A DNA stretch of 64,000 nt, taken from an uncultured Clostridia bacterium. Lineage in GTDB: Bacteria > Bacillota > Clostridia > Christensenellales > Borkfalkiaceae. Positions within the stretch are counted from its first letter, which is position 1; every line of letters begins with the position of its first letter. The position numbers were made by a program, and so were the translations under genes. This document shows positions 16,266-25,452 of this stretch, piece by piece. Location of the stretch: contig CAKQQQ010000002.1 in the NCBI GenBank assembly GCA_934271065.1, positions 1 to 64,000 on the forward strand. Reading direction: 5' to 3'. The notes under the pieces were generated by a model. That model did no database searches and was not told the origin of the DNA. It was given only the letters and a program-made list of their open reading frames with translations.

Positions 16266-18863
16266 CTACTCCAAGTTAATATTGTTCATACGAAATTTTA
16301 ATTTATATCTTTCTTTTTCAAGTTCGGTGGCGGGGTTTACGACCGCAATTGCCCCTTTCATTCGACCGTTGTGTTTTCCGCCCCGATACGCCACGACTTT
16401 ATACGTCAACAAAGCCTTGTCGTTCTCGTTATACTCTTTATCGATAAAAAGCCCGTCGCTCGTGACGCCTATAAGACGATAGTCTTTTTCGTTGTCTTTC
16501 CCACGATAAACGGCGTAATTTAAGCCGTTTTCTTCCCACGATAAAGCCACTCCGTCCTTTCTCCACAAGGCGTTCAGATTGCAGACCGTCAACGGACGTT
16601 CCGCGCGCTTAAACCCCGTCAGCCTGTACGACTTACCGACTTCCGTATCGAAACAGATCGCGTCTTCGTTTGCGGAATACTCTATACGCCTGCCGCCCGA
16701 CCAAACTTCGACGTTAAAAAATTCGTCGCATCGTATATTCGCCTTTCCGCCGACGCAGGACTTTATATCCGCAAAATCTATTACTCCGTCTTTATACGAA
16801 ATATCTATCGTAAAGTTTCCGCGCGCTTTCAAGCCTTTAACCCGTAAATCTTTCCACCTGTCGGGCATCGCGGGAAGAAGAGTTATCACTCCGTCGTGGC
16901 TTTGAACTATCATTTCGGTCATACCCGCAACCGCGCCGAAATTACCGTCGATCTGAAACGGCGGGTGAACGTCCCATAAATTAGGGTGCGTTTTATTTTT
17001 TAACAGTTCCTGCAACAAAAGATAAGCATGATCGCCGTCGCCTACCCTTGCCCACGAGCATAGTCTGTGGGCGAGCGCCCAACCGGTTGACTTATCCCCT
17101 CGCAGTTCGAGTGTGATTTTAGCCGAATCGAGCCAGCGCGGAGTATTTCTCGTTATAGTTCTACCGGGCATCAACGCCACGAGTTGAGACAAATGCCTGT
17201 GCTTCGCTTCGCCGTATTCGCCGTAAAAACGTTCTTCGTCATACTCTTTTATCTGCCCGTCATAGCCTATTCTCACAGGCTCGTACAATTCGAGTTGTTC
17301 TCTTTCTTTTTCGATTATATCGTCGCTTACTTCTAAGACGGAAGAACATTCCAGATCGTCCTTGGCATTCTCATATATCATCTGCTGATCGAAAGAACAA
17401 CCGACCGTTTGTATATATTGCTGATATTTATGCTCGTTAACCCACCAACCCGACAAAATCTGCTCGGGCGAAGCCGAGAAACTACATAAATATCTGCCGT
17501 CGTCGTACTTCCTGACGCATTTCGTCAAAAACCTGCTCATTCCGTGAATAACGGGATAAACGTCGTTTTTAAGTATATTTTCGTCTCTCGTAAAATCGTA
17601 ATAATCAAAAAACAGTTTCGTCGTGAGCGCGCCCGTTCCCGGCCCGGAATGGGTATAAGGGTTAAACCCTTCGACTTCGTAACAAAACGCCCCCGTGGCG
17701 ATTATCCAACCGCAATCTTTAGAATAGTTTTCGGGGTTTGTATAACTTATCCACTCTCGCGCGTTCTCTTTCGCGCTTGCCGTATACGCTTTATTGAAAT
17801 CGACGTAAGCCCCGAAAGTTTCGGCGATATTCGTACTGAAAGCAAGCCAGTAATTCATCTGAATATTTATGTTATGCCAGAATCCGCTGCCCCAGGGCGA
17901 TTTGTCGTGAGCAGTCCACACGCCCTGCAAAGACGACGGCGGCGTACCCTTTCTCGACGACGAAAGAAGCAGGTATCTGCCGTATTGATAGTATAACTCT
18001 TCTAAATACGGCTCGAAATTCCCTTGTCTGTTAGATTGCAAAAGTTCATCGGTTGAACGCTCGTCTCGCTTACCGTTCAAATCGAATTCAACCCTTTTCA
18101 TAATCTCGGAAAAATCGTTTATATGGTTTTCGTAAAGACCGTCATACCCGATTTTTACGGCGTTTTTCAATAAATTAACGACTTTAGCGTGGGGATCTTC
18201 GCCTAACGCCTTATGAACGCCCTTTCTGAAAGTCTCTTCGCAAAGCAGATACGAAGTATCGAAAACGAATAAAATCATGCTTTCACGGCTTTGTTTTACC
18301 GAGACGGTATCGCCGTCGTATTTTGTCGCTCCGTCGGTCAAAACCGTCAGTCTGCACTCGAAAAGCAATTCTCTCGACGGCAAACTTCCACGCATAACGA
18401 GACAATCTTTTTCGGCGGACACGCTTCCCGTTCTGCCGCCCTGCTCGGTCGGTCTCGCGCCTAAAAAAGGAATGGCGAGTTGAACGGAAAATTCGATTTT
18501 TTTATCAGAAGTTATTTTATATACCAAAACGTTATCGGGGTAGTTATAAAACGCAACCCTTTTTACGCTCGTATTTTCGTAGTTAAAACAAGAACTTGCG
18601 ACGCCGTTTACGACGTCGAGTTCTCTCTTGTAATTTGTATACTCTTTTACGCCCGAATTTATATAAATTTCCGCAAAATCGGACACGCCGCCGTTATCGA
18701 ACGTATTTGCGAAAACGTTAGTCGTTATCTGCAGTCTCTCCTTTTTTACGCCGCCGAAAACGCTCGCCCCCGCGTAGCCGTTGCCTATCGGAAAGGAATA
18801 TTTTTCCCACCCGTCGAGCGAATCTTCGGCGGGAGAACAGAATTTTAATTTCAAATCTTTCAT
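16266..18863 (-). CDS. GH95 glycosidase (alpha-L-fucosidase or alpha-L-galactosidase)
   Basis: An 865-residue enzyme of family GH95, which releases alpha-1,2-linked L-fucose or the related L-galactose by inversion. It shows the N-terminal beta-sandwich (GNGYAGASVFGG), the barrel motif HNINIQMNYW (with Asn331 and Asn333 matching the pair that activates water), the segment RHLSQLVALMPG, and QIDGNFGAVAGMTEM with the conserved Asp. The C-terminal 120 residues (after about 740) form an extra beta domain with a fibronectin-like look (NLNALWRKDGVALSWEE). There is no signal peptide. The start is uncertain: ATG 18863 gives the family N-terminus; ATG 18899 lies inside a hairpin. Neither has a clear ribosome binding site. 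Confidence 0.88.
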   Translation of the reverse strand: MKDLKLKFCSPAEDSLDGWEKYSFPIGNGYAGASVFGGVKKERLQITTNVFANTFDNGGVSDFAEIYINSGVKEYTNYKRELDVVNGVASSCFNYENTSVKRVAFYNYPDNVLVYKITSDKKIEFSVQLAIPFLGARPTEQGGRTGSVSAEKDCLVMRGSLPSRELLFECRLTVLTDGATKYDGDTVSVKQSRESMILFVFDTSYLLCEETFRKGVHKALGEDPHAKVVNLLKNAVKIGYDGLYENHINDFSEIMKRVEFDLNGKRDERSTDELLQSNRQGNFEPYLEELYYQYGRYLLLSSSRKGTPPSSLQGVWTAHDKSPWGSGFWHNINIQMNYWLAFSTNIAETFGAYVDFNKAYTASAKENAREWISYTNPENYSKDCGWIIATGAFCYEVEGFNPYTHSGPGTGALTTKLFFDYYDFTRDENILKNDVYPVIHGMSRFLTKCVRKYDDGRYLCSFSASPEQILSGWWVNEHKYQQYIQTVGCSFDQQMIYENAKDDLECSSVLEVSDDIIEKEREQLELYEPVRIGYDGQIKEYDEERFYGEYGEAKHRHLSQLVALMPGRTITRNTPRWLDSAKITLELRGDKSTGWALAHRLCSWARVGDGDHAYLLLQELLKNKTHPNLWDVHPPFQIDGNFGAVAGMTEMIVQSHDGVITLLPAMPDRWKDLRVKGLKARGNFTIDISYKDGVIDFADIKSCVGGKANIRCDEFFNVEVWSGGRRIEYSANEDAICFDTEVGKSYRLTGFKRAERPLTVCNLNALWRKDGVALSWEENGLNYAVYRGKDNEKDYRLIGVTSDGLFIDKEYNENDKALLTYKVVAYRGGKHNGRMKGAIAVVNPATELEKERYKLKFRMNNINLE

Positions 18864-18877
18864 AGCGATATTTTTAT

Positions 18878-18906
18878 ATGCCCCACGAGAATTTCCCATG
18901 GGGCAT
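18878..18906 (-). promoter_or_regulatory. Intercistronic hairpin ahead of GH95
   Basis: ATGCCCCA and TGGGGCAT form an 8-bp perfect stem around 13 bases, directly before the GH95 start. There is no T-run, so it is not a standard terminator. It may protect or process the mRNA or reduce GH95 translation. Confidence 0.6.
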
Positions 18907-18929
18907 ATTATAAAGTTTTTAATCGTAAT

Positions 18930-21275
18930 TTACTCTTCCGTATTAAAGACTTTAACTTCTTCGTATTCCTTTATAGAAGAACCTGTGGAATCTTTACCGA
19001 GTTCGGCAAGCGACTTACAGTAGATTTTTACGCCGCTGCACTTATTGTCCGTAAAGTTGTTACCGAATACAGTCGTAACGTCGCCAAGCGTAATTCCGTC
19101 GTCACTATATACTTTGACGGTCACATTCGTAAACGTATTATTTTGACATTTATCTGCAAAAAGCAGATGTTTCGTGGGAATGCCGGCACATGGCGTAGTC
19201 GAAGACTTCATTATGATTGTTACGTCTTCGTAAGTCGCCCCATAGGATGCCGCGCCAAGCAATCTGTCGATACCCCCCGCCCAACGAGTCGATATAAAAT
19301 TGACATTTTTAATTACCGCGCCGTTGCCAACCACAAAGAACAGTCCTTGAGCATGAGCAAAGCCTGTTATAGACTTTCCGTTTCCGTCCAAAGTTCCTCT
19401 GAATCCATTGTTTGCATTAGTCCATGTATAGCCCGTGGAATTATAAAAACCACCAGAGTAATTTATATCGCTCTCTAACTTATAATAGCCAAATATTGAT
19501 TTTTGAGAACTATCAGTAATCGTTGTAACAACAGTTCTTAAATCATTTTCGTTTTTTATCATTTTTGTAACAAAAGTTACGGGGACGTTAATTTTTATTT
19601 TAGAACTGTCTTTTACGCCCTTGACAACAACAGTCTTTTCGCCATGTTTTGCGTAATCGAATTTGAACGCGCTTAAATCAAGATTACTTAAATCCGTTCC
19701 CAGATTTTTGCCGTCGCAAAGGATAGAAGTTACGGTAAGCCCCGTCTGTTCGTCGCCCAGATTAAGCGAATACGTTTCGTCGGTCATTAAAATGTCCTGA
19801 TTTCCCGTCAAATTAACTTCTAAGAGTTCATTAACCGTTATATCGTCGCGTTTCTTTACCGTGTCGTAAATATAATTGACTTTATCCGCATACACCGTAA
19901 CGTCGGCAAAGCTCGATCCACCCGAACCTTGGCTTATAAGATAGAATATCTCGCTGCCTTCCGCCATAATTTTTATGTTCCTGTAAGTGTTTCTTGCGGC
20001 ATTGTTTCCCGAAAGAATACCGCCGACCTTCGCGTCGAATACGCAGTTGAACGTGACGTTTATATTCTCAAAAATCGAATCTGCGGTTATTACTCCGAAT
20101 ACCGATTTGTTGCCCTGCGGAACGAAATTCGACACGGTAAAGTTTATATTCTTTACGACGGCGTATTGCGTACAGTTAAATATTCCCGGAACTCCTTTTT
20201 CTATATTAAGGTTTTTAACGGTATAGCCCCTGCCGTCTATCGTACCCTTGAAGCCGTCTGCTTCCGTCCACAACATACCCGCTTTCCAGTCTATTCCGCT
20301 CGCGTCTATATCGCTGTCGAGTACGAAGTATTTTCCTTCGCTTAAAGCCGCACCTTGGCTTTGAATATTTGCTTTAAGATTTTCCGCCGTTAAAACTGCG
20401 TCGATAATCGTTACCGGTACGATGATTTCCGTTCCGTCAACCCTTACGGAGACTTCCTGCTCGCCGTGTTCGCTCGGAATTGCAATCGGATACGAGTTCT
20501 CGCCGATAGTAACGGTCGGATTATCAACCAACACGTCCTGACGAACGACGCCAAGATTTTTTAACGTGGTTTCTTTAAGTTCGTTATACTTTGCGTACTG
20601 AGCCGCAGTTTTAGGCGATACGGGATATTCGCCTTGTCCGTACCAGTTAGCATAGTCGAGTTTTGTGTTTTCCGCGCCGCCGATTAAACGATCTGCATAT
20701 TTATCGAGAACGGCGCTGTTTACCACGTCGTAAATAGATCTCGTGGTAGACGCCGCTTTCGCATAAGTATAAACACCGCCTTTATCGATAATTGCTACGG
20801 CGTTAAACTGAACGTTATAGAAAGCGCTTGTAAGATTACAAATTACCGCATTTGCATAGTGATACTCTTTACCCGACTCGTCGGTTGCGGTATAAATGCT
20901 ATTAACGGCAATTTCAAGCCACTTATTCTTATGGCTCTCGATTATCTTCGCCGCGGCGGCAACTTTGTCGTTACTCGTCAGGTCAACGACGCTTACGGGA
21001 GCAATGAACGCGTAAAGTTTAACGTTTTGCCCGTCGATCGAAGCGACCGTTTCGGCATCCATTTTTATCTGAAAACGCATTCCGTTAGTTAAATCTTTAC
21101 CGTTAACCGTACCGTCGCTAAGACGCACCGACGCGCCGTCAACCATTTCAAACGTTACAGGCTCGACTGCCGTCGCATCCGCTTTGACCGTTTTGCCGAC
21201 GCTTGTACCTATAAATAAGGAAGCAACCAAGACGGCAAATAAACAGATCAGATTGATTTTTCTTGTTTTACTCAT
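18930..21275 (-). CDS. Secreted beta-helix-like repeat protein, 781 aa
   Basis: A signal peptide (MSKTRKINLICLFAVLVASL, cleavage near the VKA site around residue 32) leads into a beta-rich domain (to about 240). Two modules follow, each a short Ig-like part (for example KHGEKTVVVKGVKD...NVPVTFVT) and a run of right-handed beta-helix-like strands (GFKGTIDGRGYTVKNLNIEK, AVVKNINFTV). The same modules occur four times in the 1700-residue protein of this locus, and one block is nearly identical at DNA level. No catalytic motif is seen. It may bind polysaccharide or act as a lyase-like scaffold; both are guesses. The start at 21275 overlaps the stop codon of the 41-residue peptide (TAATG). Confidence 0.75.
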   Translation of the reverse strand: MSKTRKINLICLFAVLVASLFIGTSVGKTVKADATAVEPVTFEMVDGASVRLSDGTVNGKDLTNGMRFQIKMDAETVASIDGQNVKLYAFIAPVSVVDLTSNDKVAAAAKIIESHKNKWLEIAVNSIYTATDESGKEYHYANAVICNLTSAFYNVQFNAVAIIDKGGVYTYAKAASTTRSIYDVVNSAVLDKYADRLIGGAENTKLDYANWYGQGEYPVSPKTAAQYAKYNELKETTLKNLGVVRQDVLVDNPTVTIGENSYPIAIPSEHGEQEVSVRVDGTEIIVPVTIIDAVLTAENLKANIQSQGAALSEGKYFVLDSDIDASGIDWKAGMLWTEADGFKGTIDGRGYTVKNLNIEKGVPGIFNCTQYAVVKNINFTVSNFVPQGNKSVFGVITADSIFENINVTFNCVFDAKVGGILSGNNAARNTYRNIKIMAEGSEIFYLISQGSGGSSFADVTVYADKVNYIYDTVKKRDDITVNELLEVNLTGNQDILMTDETYSLNLGDEQTGLTVTSILCDGKNLGTDLSNLDLSAFKFDYAKHGEKTVVVKGVKDSSKIKINVPVTFVTKMIKNENDLRTVVTTITDSSQKSIFGYYKLESDINYSGGFYNSTGYTWTNANNGFRGTLDGNGKSITGFAHAQGLFFVVGNGAVIKNVNFISTRWAGGIDRLLGAASYGATYEDVTIIMKSSTTPCAGIPTKHLLFADKCQNNTFTNVTVKVYSDDGITLGDVTTVFGNNFTDNKCSGVKIYCKSLAELGKDSTGSSIKEYEEVKVFNTEE
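19930..20350 (-). repeat. Long direct repeat, copy 1 (partner 35349-35770)
   Basis: About 420 bases encoding one beta-helix module are nearly the same as bases 35349-35770 in the large phosphatase gene, in the same orientation. The match fades at both ends while the rest of the two genes is clearly diverged. Confidence 0.8.
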
Positions 21276-21400
21276 TACAGTTCCCTCACTTCCCACGGGT
21301 TTTCGAAGATATTATCTTTATCTTCTACTGTTGAAGTCGTAATAACGTCGGTTTCAAAAGACGTCATTTCTAACTTCGGCTTTTCATAAACGTTGTTCAT
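21275..21400 (-). CDS. Short conserved-type peptide, 41 aa, with a DVITTS motif
   Basis: A small reading frame begins at ATG 21400 with AAGGAGG seven bases upstream and ends in a TAA that overlaps the ATG of the secreted protein gene. The product starts MNNVYEKPKLEMTSFETDVI, continues with TTS and ends in FENPWEVREL. The pattern of a K/P-rich start, a DVI(T)TS centre and an acidic end is seen in many small Clostridial peptides of unknown role that stand next to exported-protein genes. It has no signal peptide. It could be a regulatory leader, a peptide precursor or a partner of the exported protein. Confidence 0.7.
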   Translation of the reverse strand: MNNVYEKPKLEMTSFETDVITTSTVEDKDNIFENPWEVREL

Positions 21401-21411
21401 AATTAACCTCC

Positions 21412-23226
21412 TTACGTTTTTATATTTTGCCAAACAGTAATACAACTGTTTTCATCGTCATAATTTTTGCCTGCGGACGAATAATCGCACGCGGCAAACT
21501 TTTCGCCGCCGATACTTATCTCGTAAGTTACGTTGTTTTTGAATTTATCGTTTTTTATGCGTTTGCCCCTGACTAACCCGCTTTTCGCCGCGACGGGCTT
21601 GGTTATATCTCCGAAACGCACGTCTCTCGCCAGAACGATCGGGCCTTTCGTAAACGCAACCTTATCGTTTAGAATATGCTTTTTTACGCGAGCGGAACAG
21701 GTAAGTTCTATTGCGTTATCGTTCCATATTCTTTTGAGTTCGACGTATTCGTTTTTGCGTTCGACGCCGACTTTTTCGCCGTCGACTTTAACTTCGTATT
21801 TTTCCATCCATTCCGGAATACGCAATTTTATCGCAAATTCCTTTCCGCCGCCGCTTACTTTTATCTTCGCTTTGTTTTTGGTGTAAACGTCGGCGTTACA
21901 GTCGAGTTTTACCGTCGCCCCGTTATATTCCGACTTAAACGTAAACGAATTATACAGATTGACCGAAAACCCGCCGTTATAGACGGAAATCGTCGCAAGA
22001 TTCGCAACCGCGACGCCCGCGCTGCCGATACACGCGCAACAACCGTAAGACCTGCCGTCCTGCATAACCATAAAGCCGCCGACCTTTTTACCCCTTCTGT
22101 TATAGACGAGAGGGCTGTAACTGTCGAACGGATAAGGCTCGTGTTCCACCTGATAACAACCGCTCTCAACCCAAACGTCGCCGTCCGTTCTCTTCATCGT
22201 CTGCTCGGTATCGTTTACCGCGCCGTACATAGCGTTATATGCCGAACGCTCGATATAATCCATATACTTCGGACTGCCCGTAAGCAAATACAGTTTAGAA
22301 CATAACTTCATAAAAGTTACGGTTACGCACGTTTCCTGCATAATATCGTCGCTGTAATTCGTCTGCGTAACAGACGAATTATCGAGCATTTCCGTAGAAC
22401 AGCCGCAACAGCCTATTATCGTATAATCGCTTTCGACGATCATATCGACGAAGTTTTCAGCCGCCCGCAAATACTTATCGTCCTTTTCGTATTTGTAATA
22501 CTCCGTCAGCCCCTCGAAACAACTCATCATTTCGTATGCCTTGACGTCTCCGAACTGATACGGATATTTACGTTTACTCAAAGACTCTTCGATAAGATTA
22601 AGATTTTTGCTGAATCCGCCGTTTACGATATAAGCGGAAAAATCAAGGTATCTCCGTTCTTTGGTTACGCCGTACAGTTTAACGAACGCCTCTAATATCG
22701 AACAGGAATTCATAGCCCCGTACAAGCTCGACGTATCGAAAATACTTTTTTTGTTTTTGCCGTCGCCTATGCGTTTTATTATGTAATCGGCTTGCTTTTT
22801 AAGCGAGTTTATCACTCGTCTTTTCAATTTTTCGCTTTTACAGATTGAAAGGAAGTACAACATTCCGAGCATAACGTACTTTCTGCACCACATATCCCAG
22901 CCGTTAAACTCTATATCAACGGCGTAAGTGGATATGCGCCCCGATTTTTCCTGCGCGGAAAGCATATCGTTTATTGTGCTTACGAGAACTTTATATAACC
23001 GCTCGTTTTTGTCGGACATATAAGTAAGGCACGCTCCGCGCATCGTTTTGCCCCAGAATTCGCCTTTCCATTCGCCGTTTTTATCCGAACGTATCTTATA
23101 CTGATTGACAAACAATTTCCACAATTCTTCGTCCGTCAGTTGTTTTTTCGTTACGTATTCCGTCAAATCACGGCAGTACCCGCGAACTTTCAGTTCTCCG
23201 GGAATTGAAAATCTATAGTCTATCAT
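21412..23226 (-). CDS. GH127-type beta-L-arabinofuranosidase-like enzyme
   Basis: A 604-residue member of the GH127/DUF1680 group, whose characterised members remove beta-L-arabinofuranose using a zinc-bound cysteine nucleophile. The metal and catalytic set is recognisable: Glu298 and Cys300 (MQETC) and Cys396, Cys397 and Cys399 (YGCCAC). An (alpha/alpha)6 barrel (about 50-410) is followed by two beta-sandwich parts. No signal peptide is present, so it acts on imported oligosaccharides. The gene lies between a lipoprotein gene and the 41-residue peptide gene, 11 bases from the latter. Relatives in GH146 or other DUF1680 families have related activities, so the sugar is not certain. Confidence 0.8.
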   Translation of the reverse strand: MIDYRFSIPGELKVRGYCRDLTEYVTKKQLTDEELWKLFVNQYKIRSDKNGEWKGEFWGKTMRGACLTYMSDKNERLYKVLVSTINDMLSAQEKSGRISTYAVDIEFNGWDMWCRKYVMLGMLYFLSICKSEKLKRRVINSLKKQADYIIKRIGDGKNKKSIFDTSSLYGAMNSCSILEAFVKLYGVTKERRYLDFSAYIVNGGFSKNLNLIEESLSKRKYPYQFGDVKAYEMMSCFEGLTEYYKYEKDDKYLRAAENFVDMIVESDYTIIGCCGCSTEMLDNSSVTQTNYSDDIMQETCVTVTFMKLCSKLYLLTGSPKYMDYIERSAYNAMYGAVNDTEQTMKRTDGDVWVESGCYQVEHEPYPFDSYSPLVYNRRGKKVGGFMVMQDGRSYGCCACIGSAGVAVANLATISVYNGGFSVNLYNSFTFKSEYNGATVKLDCNADVYTKNKAKIKVSGGGKEFAIKLRIPEWMEKYEVKVDGEKVGVERKNEYVELKRIWNDNAIELTCSARVKKHILNDKVAFTKGPIVLARDVRFGDITKPVAAKSGLVRGKRIKNDKFKNNVTYEISIGGEKFAACDYSSAGKNYDDENSCITVWQNIKT

Positions 23227-23245
23227 AAAATGTCATCGCTTATTT

Positions 23246-25441
23246 TCAACCGACGTTCCACACGCCAACTTTCGTTACTCCGCCGTTTTTTAATTCGGCG
23301 ATCGTATTATATCTGTATATTCCCCCGTCCGTAACGCTTGACGAATATACCCACGCATATTTGGCGGATTTCGTCTGCCCGTCGAGCGAATCGACAAAGA
23401 ACACTTCGCCGAGCAACGCCTTCTGAGTCTCGCTCGTGTCCTTGCTCGGGGTGATTTTACAAAACGCCGTGTTTTCGCCCGTGCCGCCCCTGTTTCCGAC
23501 AACCGCTTTCCCGTCTGTCTTGACCGGAGAATAATCGGTACACGCGTACGTCGTATAATAAGATTTGTTCGTTCCGATATTCCCGAAATAACCGTTGGAT
23601 ATAGGCATAAACACGCCCGTAACGACTCTGATATTCTTAAATCCGCCGTTATACATCAAATCGCAGGACGCGCACATAGAGTTGCAATCCACGCGGAACA
23701 GCGCCCCTACCTGCCGAGTGTAATTCGTATAATCGACCGCCGCTCCGTTTATGATTACGAGTATGTCTTCCATAGACAATCTGTAATTCATAAAATCGAG
23801 AAGGGCGTACGAACGTTTTTCCGAACCGTCCGCGCCGTCGAAATAATTCGTGGTGGTAATTTTAAGATTGCCGAGTTTTACGTTCCATTGCCCTTGCATA
23901 AACACCGCGCCGTCGTTTCTCGCAAGACCGCAAGCCGTTTTTATCGGAGCGTCATCGGGAATCGAAAACGTAAAATTGAAATGCGTGTTTTTGATTACCG
24001 AATCCTTTCCCAAACCACCGAAAATTCCGTTCGTTCCTACCGTTGCGTTTACCGTATAATTCTGCCCGTCGAAAACGCCTGCGAAGTATCTGTTCTCCTG
24101 ACCGTTCGTTTCGTAGTAACTGCCGATCTGCGACGCCATATCTACGGTAATATCGTTGTCGAGATAGTAATAACCGCTTATAATTTCGCCCGCTTTCAAG
24201 GTAAGGGCCGCGATAAATTCGTCGGCGGTTTTAATCGCTTTCGTATACGCGTTCACGTTTTTGAAAAGGTAGCCGCCAAGCGACGATAAAACGCATATTT
24301 CTTCCGTTTCTCTGCCGCGCGGGACTATATCCGTAATCAACTTTCCGCGTTTTACGGTAAGCGTTCTGTCGCCCTGAGTTGCGGACAGAATAACCGCGCC
24401 CGCACCGAATATGTTGTTTACGTCGAAGTCTTCGCTTACGCAATAGTCGAAACTGCCTTCGTATGTCTCAACGGGGCAAGTTACCGCGATTTCAATTACG
24501 TTCACGTATTCCACGCCGTTATAACTGCATCTCGCTTTAACGTAACTGCTCCCGATATTCTCCGCCGAAACCTTATTGCCCTTTATCGAAATAACGTCGG
24601 AACCTTCTTCTATCGAATACTCGAAAGCAACGGCTTGTTTTTCTCCGCCGATAGTAAATTCGCTATTGAACACGGCGAAGTCGTTATACGTTTTACCTTG
24701 CCATTCTCCGACTAAACTCAACCGGATTTTATCGGTAATTTCGGTCGTTTCGCCGACGGTGACGAACGTGTTCGCTTCGACGTCTTCGGCGACTTTTACC
24801 TTGACGGTTTTTTGCAGAGTCGAACCGCTGAATCCTTTCCACGTCGTAGAAACGGTTATCTCGGTTTCTCCGACGTTTTTCGCGGTAAGCAGCATATTTT
24901 CATCTATCGTCGCAATCGACGCGTCGGAAATTTCACACCTTATCTCTACTCCGTCGTAATACCTTACGTCGTTGAAATAAACGTACCCTTGAATATTGTA
25001 GTCGCTGCCCTTGCCGAGAACGATTTCGTTATCCGAAACGTTTTCGATCACGAGTCGGGGTAAAAACTGCCCGAACGACACCTTTATTCGGCACTTGGCG
25101 GAATATTCCCCGTAAGTCGCCACGACGTCCGCTTCGCCGACGGAAACCGTTTTTACGTCGCCGTCGCCGTTTACGGTAACGACGTTTTCGTCACTCGATT
25201 TCCAGGAAAGAGTCGCCCCCGTCTGAATTTCATAGGTCGCAATCAAACTTAAACTATCGCCGTAAATCAAGTCCTTGTTATAATAATTAAGCGTAATTCC
25301 GCCGACGGGTTCTTCCGGATTAACACTCGGAGAATCAGGATTCGACGGATTCGGATTATTCTTACATCCGTTGCACGCAAAAAGGAACGCCGATAACAGT
25401 AACGACAAAATCACAACCGCTATTATTCTGAATTTCTTCAT
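23246..25441 (-). CDS. Surface lipoprotein with Ig-like domains, 731 aa
   Basis: A lipoprotein signal (lipobox LFAC, Cys23) is followed by a Pro/Asn/Ser linker and at least two Big_2-type Ig-like domains (LSWKSSDENVVTVNGDGDVK; SDASIATIDENMLLTAKNVG; ISIKGNKVSAENIGSSYVKA). The C-terminal half has a beta-helix-like part (AGVFDGQNYTVNATVG, SVIKNTHFNFTF) like the neighbouring exported proteins. No catalytic motif is seen. It is probably anchored to the outer face of the membrane and binds or holds polysaccharide. It lies 11 bases after the DUF4838 lipoprotein gene. Confidence 0.75.
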   Translation of the reverse strand: MKKFRIIAVVILSLLLSAFLFACNGCKNNPNPSNPDSPSVNPEEPVGGITLNYYNKDLIYGDSLSLIATYEIQTGATLSWKSSDENVVTVNGDGDVKTVSVGEADVVATYGEYSAKCRIKVSFGQFLPRLVIENVSDNEIVLGKGSDYNIQGYVYFNDVRYYDGVEIRCEISDASIATIDENMLLTAKNVGETEITVSTTWKGFSGSTLQKTVKVKVAEDVEANTFVTVGETTEITDKIRLSLVGEWQGKTYNDFAVFNSEFTIGGEKQAVAFEYSIEEGSDVISIKGNKVSAENIGSSYVKARCSYNGVEYVNVIEIAVTCPVETYEGSFDYCVSEDFDVNNIFGAGAVILSATQGDRTLTVKRGKLITDIVPRGRETEEICVLSSLGGYLFKNVNAYTKAIKTADEFIAALTLKAGEIISGYYYLDNDITVDMASQIGSYYETNGQENRYFAGVFDGQNYTVNATVGTNGIFGGLGKDSVIKNTHFNFTFSIPDDAPIKTACGLARNDGAVFMQGQWNVKLGNLKITTTNYFDGADGSEKRSYALLDFMNYRLSMEDILVIINGAAVDYTNYTRQVGALFRVDCNSMCASCDLMYNGGFKNIRVVTGVFMPISNGYFGNIGTNKSYYTTYACTDYSPVKTDGKAVVGNRGGTGENTAFCKITPSKDTSETQKALLGEVFFVDSLDGQTKSAKYAWVYSSSVTDGGIYRYNTIAELKNGGVTKVGVWNVG

Positions 25442-25452
25442 ATCCCCTCCGT

